Source: Saprospiraceae bacterium
GTDB lineage: Bacteria > Bacteroidota > Bacteroidia > Chitinophagales > Saprospiraceae
Direction of reading: 5' to 3'
Assembly (NCBI GenBank): GCA_020630525.1
Contig: JAHDBF010000019.1
Location: 1-33,590 of the forward strand
Length of the DNA: 33,590 nt
Shown: positions 25,133 to 31,055 of the stretch, one piece after another
Position numbering within the stretch: position 1 is the first letter of the stretch
How the letters are laid out: each line of letters begins with the position of its first letter
Notes under the pieces: generated by a model
Told to the model about the DNA's origin: nothing
The model's database searches: none
What the model saw: only the letters and a program-made list of their open reading frames with translations
Translations under genes and position numbers: made by a program

Positions 25133-26143
25133 TTACAAACTAAAATCCAAATATGGGACTATACTTTGTTTTTTGGCGGATGATATACCCATTAATTTTT
25201 CAAATTGTTCTTGATTTTCAAACGGACCATGTTGATTTCGATACGCAACGATAATTTTTGCTTCCTTGTAATTAAAATGATAGTTGTCGGCCAATTCTTG
25301 TTTTGAAGCAATATTGATTTTAATTTTTTCTAATGTTTCAGAAAATTGTAAGTACGGTTTAATTTTTTGAATCACGCTATCTGGCATACCATATACAGAT
25401 TCTAACTGATCAATAGAATGATAACCACCGATTATATCACGGTACTTAAGTATGCGAGTAGCGTAACTCGGACCAATCCCAGGAATCGCCTGCAATCCTT
25501 CTTTGTCAATCGTATTTATGTCTACGATCGGGATTTCTTTTTTCTCATCACGCTTAATTATTGGAGTTGGCTTCTCTGGATATTTAATGAAATTGTCCAA
25601 CGACATTACGAGGCTTGTATCAATACCATAAACAGAAAGTAAATCTTCTTTTTGGTAGTATTTCTTTCCAGTAGTTCTAAGTTTAAGCCAGTTATCAATC
25701 ACATAATTTTTAAATCCTAAATTCTCCAATGAATCCCTATTGATTGTATTTGGATCGAAGATAAATACTTGTCTTTTGGGTTTTGATTTTTTCTCCTTTT
25801 TAGATTTGTAAGTAGACTTATACTTCTTTTTATCAAAATTGTAATTTTCGTAATTAGAAGCATATTCTTTTTCATAATTGTTTTTCTTCTTATACTTAGG
25901 ATATTCTTTTTGTTTGTAATCGAATGTAGACTTTGCGTTATAAGCCTCCTTCTCCTTTTTATTAATATACAATAAGGTATCAGAAATAGAAACCAACTCA
26001 GCTAAATTATATCGAGGATGAATCTTCTGATCTTGCGGTAAAAAGCGGAATACATAAGCCACCAAAATCATAGTGCATAACATTAGTATAGCCCTCCGCT
26101 CAGGACGTGTAAAACTCAACCATTGCAAAATCCACGCTTGCAT
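25133..26143 (-). CDS. Membrane-anchored triple helix-hairpin-helix protein (ComEA-like)
   Basis: 336 residues: a short basic cytoplasmic start, one membrane helix (about 17-36), an extremely Lys/Tyr-rich linker (about 63-125), and three repeats of a helix-hairpin-helix DNA-binding module at about 128-187, 206-267 and 276-335. The middle copy is the most canonical (VDINTIDKEGLQAIPGIGPSYATRI), the first and third are weaker. The anchor plus HhH layout recalls ComEA, the periplasmic DNA receptor for uptake, but ComEA usually has only one such module. A role in DNA binding at the membrane is inferred, not shown. It is followed after 78 bases by the ABC exporter on the same strand. Confidence 0.75.
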   Translation of the reverse strand: MQAWILQWLSFTRPERRAILMLCTMILVAYVFRFLPQDQKIHPRYNLAELVSISDTLLYINKKEKEAYNAKSTFDYKQKEYPKYKKKNNYEKEYASNYENYNFDKKKYKSTYKSKKEKKSKPKRQVFIFDPNTINRDSLENLGFKNYVIDNWLKLRTTGKKYYQKEDLLSVYGIDTSLVMSLDNFIKYPEKPTPIIKRDEKKEIPIVDINTIDKEGLQAIPGIGPSYATRILKYRDIIGGYHSIDQLESVYGMPDSVIQKIKPYLQFSETLEKIKINIASKQELADNYHFNYKEAKIIVAYRNQHGPFENQEQFEKLMGISSAKKQSIVPYLDFSL

Positions 26144-26171
26144 TTTTTATTTATAGTGGAATATTTGCGGT

Positions 26172-26184
26172 TTCGGTAACCGAA
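26172..26184. promoter_or_regulatory. 13-bp inverted repeat TTCGGT-A-ACCGAA
   Basis: A 6-bp perfect inverted repeat around one central base. It lies 28 bases upstream of the HhH gene start and in the 155-base divergent region shared with the GNAT/HTH pair. It is the most GC-rich symmetric element there and a plausible operator. Nothing else is certain in this gap. Confidence 0.3.
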
Positions 26185-26241
26185 TTAAGTGTTAAAGCAT
26201 TTGTTAATTAAGGTTGGATGTAAACAACGTATAAATAGGCA

Positions 26242-26274
26242 AAATAATATTTATCATATTTATCAATATTATTT
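26242..26274. promoter_or_regulatory. 10-bp inverted repeat before the GNAT/HTH pair
   Basis: AAATAATATT (26242-26251) and AATATTATTT (26265-26274) are exact inverted copies separated by 13 bases, ending 24 bases before the ATG at 26299. This is where an autoregulating HTH protein would bind, but the low complexity makes chance possible. Confidence 0.35.
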
Positions 26275-26298
26275 ATAATTTTACGTTTATATCACTAA

Positions 26299-26769
26299 AT
26301 GAATCTAATTGATAGAAATACAGGTTTGGGGCTAAAGGGGAAGATTGAGAAAATGCGATTAAGTGATTTCGAAAGATTAAATATAGATTTGAATTTTTCA
26401 TTTAATTGGAAAAAAGAATCATTGAATGAATTGTATGCCATTAAGTTTGCGGAAGGTGAAGAAATACTTGGCTTAATGTCATTAATTGATCATCCTTCAG
26501 AATTTAGGATTCATATAAACTTATTAGAATCTGCGATAAGTCATAGAGGAAAAAATAAACAAATACTAAATATTCCTGGATGTTTGATTGCTTATGCATG
26601 TAAGTTGTCTTTTATGAATGGGTATAACGGATTTGTTTCATTAATTCCAAAAACGGAATTAATAGAATACTATATTAACACTTACGGATTCACTAAAGTA
26701 GGTCGTCAATTGGCAATTTTTGATGAAGATTCAGAATCATTAATCCAAAAATTTATTGGAAATGAATAA
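26299..26769 (+). CDS. GNAT-like protein, first gene of a possible toxin-antitoxin-type pair
   Basis: 156 residues with the look of a divergent GNAT acyltransferase fold: a central hairpin (NELYAIKFAEGEEILGLMSL, 43-62), a reduced acyl-CoA loop (NIPGC, 91-95), helix LIAYACKLSF (96-105), strand YNGFVSLIP (109-117), helix KTELIEYYINTYGF (118-131) and a final strand. The standard Q/R-x-x-G-x-G/A motif is not intact, so catalysis is uncertain. I recall similar AxACKLSF/GF-V/KT-LI-YY proteins in Bacteroidota next to HTH genes. The stop overlaps the next ATG by 8 bases (ATGAATAA), so the two are translationally coupled. A toxin role is an inference from gene order and from GNAT toxins in other systems. 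Confidence 0.6.
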   Translation: MNLIDRNTGLGLKGKIEKMRLSDFERLNIDLNFSFNWKKESLNELYAIKFAEGEEILGLMSLIDHPSEFRIHINLLESAISHRGKNKQILNIPGCLIAYACKLSFMNGYNGFVSLIPKTELIEYYINTYGFTKVGRQLAIFDEDSESLIQKFIGNE

Positions 26770-27301
26770 TTACGAAAAAATATATAATGACCTTAAAAAG
26801 AAATACTCCCCAGAAGAGATTGCTGATGCAATGATTTTTCCACAAAAATTATCTCCTGAAGACAAAAAAGATGCAGATAAAGATTTACTGGCATTTAGAT
26901 ATAAAATGTTAAGGGAACAAACAGAAGAGAAAAGGATTTATGGGGATTTACTTAGGTTTAAATACTTGATGGAAGATTATATCAACGAGAAAATATATGA
27001 TGATAATTATTCATTTGGAAATCATTTAGAAGAATACATAAGAATACTCAAAAAAACTAAAAAAAGTCTAGCAGAAGATTTAGACATTCATTACACGAGA
27101 TTAAGTAGGATCATCAATAACAAAGAAGAACCAAATATTGAATTGATTTATAGACTCGAAAAACATGCAGCAAATTTAATACCTGCAATATATTGGTGGA
27201 AACTAGTGATTAAAAAACAAGAATACAATATTCAACGAGACAATAAAATCCGAAAAAAAGAAAGAGCAAAAGTTAAAAATTCGATCAAATTTAGAGCCTA
27301 A
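26762..27301 (+). CDS. HigA/XRE-like helix-turn-helix protein paired with the GNAT-like gene
   Basis: 179 residues from the ATG at 26762; a TTG two codons upstream is also open. The N-terminal ~75 residues (YSPEEIADAMIFPQKLSPED ... LLRFKYLMEDYI) form a charged helical region. Residues about 88-155 are an XRE-type HTH: LAEDLDIHYTRLSRIINNKEEPN as the DNA-binding unit, then LIPAIYWWKLVIKKQEY, which parallels the W-x-x-L-Q-x-x-Y end of HigA antitoxins. The tail is strongly basic. It is the second gene of the pair, as in higBA, overlaps its partner by 8 bases and ends only 5 bases from the convergent OsmC gene. Likely antitoxin and/or autorepressor. Confidence 0.65.
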   Translation: MNNYEKIYNDLKKKYSPEEIADAMIFPQKLSPEDKKDADKDLLAFRYKMLREQTEEKRIYGDLLRFKYLMEDYINEKIYDDNYSFGNHLEEYIRILKKTKKSLAEDLDIHYTRLSRIINNKEEPNIELIYRLEKHAANLIPAIYWWKLVIKKQEYNIQRDNKIRKKERAKVKNSIKFRA

Positions 27302-27306
27302 ATTTT

Positions 27307-27711
27307 TTACTTAAAATCCAAACTAACCACCTGTTCAAGATCAAGATGTAATGACCTTCCTACCGGACAAGCTGCCGCTGCTCTTTCGAGAATTTTGATT
27401 TGCTTTGAGCTATACTCGTTTTTAGGCATATCTATATGTACGATTATTCGCTTAATGCGTCTTGGCTTATCTGCCATCACTTTTGTTACCGTTCCATAAG
27501 CACCTTTTATATCAATATTATGCTTATTGGCAGTAATGCCCATTATCGAAAAAATACAACTTGCCAAAGCGGTAGCTACCAAGTCTGTTGGAGAAAAAGC
27601 TTCTCCTTTTCCATTATTGTCGATTGGCGCATCGGTGATCAATTGATTTCCAGATCTGATGTGGGTGCCTATGGTTCTGAGATCACCTTTGTATACAACT
27701 ATTGAAGTCAT
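27307..27711 (-). CDS. OsmC-family protein (putative organic-hydroperoxide reductase-like)
   Basis: 134 residues of the OsmC/YhfA type. SPTDLVATALASC (40-52) supplies the first redox cysteine, C52, in the long central helix, and AAACPVGRSLH the second, C115. Paired cysteines like these reduce peroxides in characterised OsmC/Ohr proteins; the YhfA-like branch is less well understood, so the substrate is open. The start codon overlaps the phoH stop by 4 bases (ATGA on the minus strand), so it is cotranscribed with phoH and probably translationally coupled. It ends 5 bases from the convergent HTH gene; no terminator is visible between them. Confidence 0.85.
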   Translation of the reverse strand: MTSIVVYKGDLRTIGTHIRSGNQLITDAPIDNNGKGEAFSPTDLVATALASCIFSIMGITANKHNIDIKGAYGTVTKVMADKPRRIKRIIVHIDMPKNEYSSKQIKILERAAAACPVGRSLHLDLEQVVSLDFK

Positions 27712-28706
27712 TCTTCTTCGTTTTTATGTTTTCTATTATTGTCATTTTTATAGCTATTCTGCTCGTACCGCTCTATTATTTTCTTTACTAGTCGATGTCT
27801 TACGACGTCATCCGATGTCAAATTCATCATCCCAATACCTTCTACTCCTCTTAAAATTTTCAAGGCACTATACAGTCCTGATCGTTGGTTTCTTGGCAAA
27901 TCTACTTGAGACATATCACCAGTAATGATACATTTTGCAGTCGGTCCCAATCTCGTCAAAAACATCTTTATCTGCATAGAAGTGGCATTCTGTGCCTCAT
28001 CCAAAATCACAAAAGCATTGTCAAGTGTACGCCCTCTCATAAATGCCAATGGAGCAACTTCAATGATCCGATTAGTCATAAAATAGTTTAACTTATCTGG
28101 CGTGATCATATCATCGAGCGCATCGTATAATGGCCTTAAATATGGGTCAATTTTATCCTTAAGGTCTCCTGGCAAAAACCCTAGATTTTCTCCTGCTTCT
28201 ACAGCTGGTCTTGTCAAAATAATCTTCCTTACCAATCTATTCTTAAGAGCACGCACGCCCAACGCTACGGCAGTATATGTTTTCCCTGTACCCGCTGGAC
28301 CTGTAGCGAAAACAATGTCGTTGTCCTCAACCATCTCCACGAGACGTTTTTGGTTTCTAGTTTTTGCTTTTATTGGTTGACCACTTCGGCCATATAGAAT
28401 AACATTTCCATTTCCAGCAGAGGTAAAAAAATTGGCTTTATCATCTGCTTTATGGTTACCATTGAGCAATTCCTTAATATTTTCTTGGGACAAGCTGTTT
28501 GTACTCTTAAGCAATCGTAGCATAGATTCGATTTTGGCTTTGAGTGCTTGGGTTTGTTTTTTTTCGCCTTTTATCTTTATTATATTACCTCTAGATGTGA
28601 TACTTACTTCAGGAAAAGCATTTTTTAGTAAGTTTATTTTGGAATTTTTCTCACCATAGAACTCCACTGGATCCACTCCGTCAATGCTTAAATTAATTTC
28701 GCTCAA
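27708..28706 (-). CDS. PhoH family P-loop protein (PhoH/YbeZ-like)
   Basis: Cytoplasmic ATPase of the PhoH/YbeZ type, associated in other bacteria with RNA metabolism and the endonuclease YbeY. 332 residues: an N-terminal nucleic-acid-binding-like segment (about 20-66, INLLKNAFPEVSITSRG), a linker, then the PhoH core with Walker A GPAGTGKT (136-143), LTRPAVEAGENLGFLPGD (164-181), Walker B FVILDEAQN (232-240), TGDMSQVDLP (262-271) and VRHRLV (302-307). The C-terminus is a short basic tail. It is divergent from the DUF62 gene, with 235 bases between. That gap is AT-rich with only a 5-bp hairpin (CGAAA/TTTCG near 28905) and no clear -7 box. Confidence 0.93.
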   Translation of the reverse strand: MSEINLSIDGVDPVEFYGEKNSKINLLKNAFPEVSITSRGNIIKIKGEKKQTQALKAKIESMLRLLKSTNSLSQENIKELLNGNHKADDKANFFTSAGNGNVILYGRSGQPIKAKTRNQKRLVEMVEDNDIVFATGPAGTGKTYTAVALGVRALKNRLVRKIILTRPAVEAGENLGFLPGDLKDKIDPYLRPLYDALDDMITPDKLNYFMTNRIIEVAPLAFMRGRTLDNAFVILDEAQNATSMQIKMFLTRLGPTAKCIITGDMSQVDLPRNQRSGLYSALKILRGVEGIGMMNLTSDDVVRHRLVKKIIERYEQNSYKNDNNRKHKNEEE

Positions 28707-28941
28707 TAACTATATTTTTCTTGTTTCTAATAGGTTTTCAATGTGTCGATACACTGCTTATACAATATTTTATACTATAAAAGTACATAATTCTTTAATG
28801 TAGTGCTTTTATCTAAAACTTAAAGTTTTTTAAAAATTCTAAATACTGACATTTAAAGATTAGTATCAATTATTAAATAAAATGATAATATATGCTTAAT
28901 TCCGAAATCATTTTCGAAATTTGTTAGCTCAAGATTATTGA

Positions 28942-29712
28942 ATGCCCATAATTACGTTAACTACAGACTTAGGATATACCGATTTTTATGTCGCTAAGTT
29001 GAAGTCCGCTATATTAAAAAGAGTGAGAGAGGTTACCTTCTTAGATGTCTCACACGCTATTGCTTCGCATGACATTCAGCAAGCTGCTTTTTCATTGATG
29101 AATATTTGGAATGAATTGCCAGAAGGCAGTATTCACCTTATTAGTGTATATAACCATTATTCTTCCAGAAATCAATATGTCGTTTTTGAACATCAAGGAC
29201 ATTACTTTGTCGGTCCTAACAATGGTGTATTTAGCTTACTGCATGAAAACATTGCGGCTAAACCTGCGACCATAATAGATATGCCATCAGGTGCTAAGAG
29301 TTTGTTTGATCTATTTGCGCATGGAATAGCGTGTATTTCTACTGGAATTCCTATAAACGAGATTGGTGATACAGAAACAACATTAAACGAGAAACTGAGC
29401 ATACTCCCTGTGCATACTTCTGATGAAATCAGAGCAACCATTATCCATGTGGATCACTTTGGCAATGTTGTATTGAACGTAAAAAAAGAATTTTTTGAAA
29501 AAATAAGACAAGATCGAGCTTTCGAGATATATTTTAAACATTCCGAACCCATCCAAAAAATCAGCCATGGTTACAGCCAAGTTCCTGTCGGAGAAGTTGT
29601 TGCATTATTTAATGTATTGGGCAATATGGAATTGGCAATAAATATGGGAAATGCCAGCTCTATGCTGGACTTATATAAAAACGAAACCATTCAAATTCAC
29701 TTTAAAAATTGA
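28942..29712 (+). CDS. DUF62 / SAM hydroxide adenosyltransferase family protein lacking the usual triad
   Basis: 256 residues with the two-domain fold of SAM hydrolases and SAM halogenases: TTDLGYTDFYVAKLKS (7-22), LDVSHAIASHDIQQAAF (34-50), FVGPNNGVFSLL (89-100), TGIP (134-137) and IIHVDHFGNVVLN (167-179). Typical hydrolases split SAM to adenosine and methionine with an Asp-Arg-His triad in VIDPGVGTERR and TFHGRD. Here the equivalent stretches read SVYNHYSSRNQ (68-78) and KSLFDLF (119-125), so by my alignment all three are replaced (Y70, N77, S120). The reaction is therefore uncertain. It overlaps the next gene by 4 bases (TTGA) and lies in a tight operon with aroB. Confidence 0.85.
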   Translation: MPIITLTTDLGYTDFYVAKLKSAILKRVREVTFLDVSHAIASHDIQQAAFSLMNIWNELPEGSIHLISVYNHYSSRNQYVVFEHQGHYFVGPNNGVFSLLHENIAAKPATIIDMPSGAKSLFDLFAHGIACISTGIPINEIGDTETTLNEKLSILPVHTSDEIRATIIHVDHFGNVVLNVKKEFFEKIRQDRAFEIYFKHSEPIQKISHGYSQVPVGEVVALFNVLGNMELAINMGNASSMLDLYKNETIQIHFKN

Positions 29713-29996
29713 GCATAACAAGAATAGTAAAATTGTGTTTTGAACCAGAGCATCTTGATGCTTTTAAGCAAATATTTGTTGAGAAAAAAGCAAAAATTGA
29801 AGCATTCCAAGGATGTCATTCTGTAATAATGCTACAAGACATTCATGATCCTACCATATGTTTTACTTATAGCCATTGGGACTCAGAAGAGGCATTAAAT
29901 GCCTATAGAAACTCAGATTTTTTTGGCGAAACATGGGCCAGAACAAAGAAATTATTTAGAGATAAACCAGAAGCTTGGTCTGTACAAAATGTATAA
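29709..29996 (+). CDS. Small ABM-fold (antibiotic biosynthesis monooxygenase) protein
   Basis: 95-residue dimeric alpha-beta-barrel type protein: VKLCFEPEHLDAFKQIF (7-23), FQGCHSVIMLQD (33-44), ICFTYSHWDSEEALNAYRNS (50-69) and a C-terminal RDKPEAWSVQNV. Family members include heme-degrading and quinol monooxygenases, but many have no known activity, and no catalytic residue can be assigned here. The start is TTG sharing bases with the stop of the DUF62 gene (TTGA); no other start is available before the conserved first strand. aroB begins 3 bases after its stop. The DUF62-ABM coupling suggests a joint job. Confidence 0.8.
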   Translation: MSITRIVKLCFEPEHLDAFKQIFVEKKAKIEAFQGCHSVIMLQDIHDPTICFTYSHWDSEEALNAYRNSDFFGETWARTKKLFRDKPEAWSVQNV

Positions 29997-29999
29997 CTC

Positions 30000-31040
30000 A
30001 TGCCAATAATCAATAGCAATAATTACGAAGTCTTAGTAGATGAACACATTGATAAACTAAAATCTCTAATCAGCAATTATCAAAAAATTGCAGTCATTGT
30101 TGACGAAAACACCATATCACATTGCTACCCTATTGTCAAAGATCATTTTGGCAATCACGAATTAATAGAAATATCATCAGGAGAAAAAAATAAAAATCTA
30201 GACACTTGCAATTTCATCTGGTCTCAACTCATAGAAAAATCTTTCGATAGAAAAAGTTTAGTAATAAATCTTGGTGGTGGAGTTATCGGAGATATGGGTG
30301 GATTTTGTGCAAGTAGTTATATGCGAGGCATAGATTTTTTGCAAATGCCTACCACATTACTGAGTCAGGTAGATGCTTCAGTGGGCGGGAAACTTGGCGT
30401 AGATTATCAGGGATTAAAAAATATTGTCGGTACGTTTAATAATCCGATAGCAGTATGGATAAATACGGACTTTCTGCACACACTTCCTAAAAAAGAGCTT
30501 ATCAGCGGTTTTGCAGAAATGATAAAGCACAGCTTGATTTCAAGTAAAGATATTTTCTACAAACTGTCCAAAATTGATTTAAACCAAAAAATTGATTGGA
30601 CAACACTTGTCCATGAATCTGTTGGCATCAAAAATAAAGTAGTCTTAGAAGATCCTTTTGAAAAAGGATTAAGAAAAATATTGAATTTTGGGCATAGTCT
30701 TGGTCATGCTATTGAGACCGAAAGTCTTAAAACAGATGATCCACTTCCACATGGATACGCCATAGCAATCGGTATGATCTTAGAAAGCAATATTGCAGTA
30801 GAAAAGGGATTATTGTCATTGGAAGAATCCAATCAGATATCAGAATTTATCACAAAAATCTATGGAAGATTCGATCTAAGTGACTACGATATGGATGCCA
30901 TTATTTCTAATCTTAAACACGATAAGAAAAATGAAGATACTAAGTTCCTATTCTCTTTAGTCGGTCCAATCGGCCATTGTAATTACAACGTAGAAGTAAA
31001 GCTTTCAGAAATCGAAAATGCCTTTAATAGCTATCAGTAA
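30000..31040 (+). CDS. aroB: 3-dehydroquinate synthase
   Basis: Converts DAHP to 3-dehydroquinate, the second step of the shikimate pathway; it uses NAD and a divalent metal. The 346-residue length is normal. The NAD-binding LGGGVIGDMGGF (91-102), the substrate/cofactor segment MPTTLLSQVDASVGGK (116-131) and the metal ligands E173 (FAEMIKH), H232 (NFGHSLGHAIE) and H251 (LPHGYAIAIGM) are all present. It is the last gene of the operon, and its product ultimately feeds chorismate to the pabB/pabC enzymes encoded at the left end. It converges on the OmpA-like gene with only 10 bases between stops. Confidence 0.96.
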   Translation: MPIINSNNYEVLVDEHIDKLKSLISNYQKIAVIVDENTISHCYPIVKDHFGNHELIEISSGEKNKNLDTCNFIWSQLIEKSFDRKSLVINLGGGVIGDMGGFCASSYMRGIDFLQMPTTLLSQVDASVGGKLGVDYQGLKNIVGTFNNPIAVWINTDFLHTLPKKELISGFAEMIKHSLISSKDIFYKLSKIDLNQKIDWTTLVHESVGIKNKVVLEDPFEKGLRKILNFGHSLGHAIETESLKTDDPLPHGYAIAIGMILESNIAVEKGLLSLEESNQISEFITKIYGRFDLSDYDMDAIISNLKHDKKNEDTKFLFSLVGPIGHCNYNVEVKLSEIENAFNSYQ

Positions 31041-31055
31041 GAAAATATTCTTACT
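31036..31055. terminator. Weak hairpin containing both convergent stop codons
   Basis: AGTAAGAA (31036-31043) pairs exactly with TTCTTACT (31048-31055) around an AATA loop. The aroB stop (31038-31040) and the stop of the OmpA-like gene (31051-31053 on the minus strand) both lie in the stem. It is AT-rich with no U-tract, so termination strength is doubtful, but no other terminator is visible. Confidence 0.4.

Noticed and set aside
28707-28941. Possible RNA or small gene in the phoH/DUF62 divergent gap
   Set aside because: Only AT-rich sequence with a 5-bp hairpin; no convincing open frame, terminator or TAnnTTTG box.
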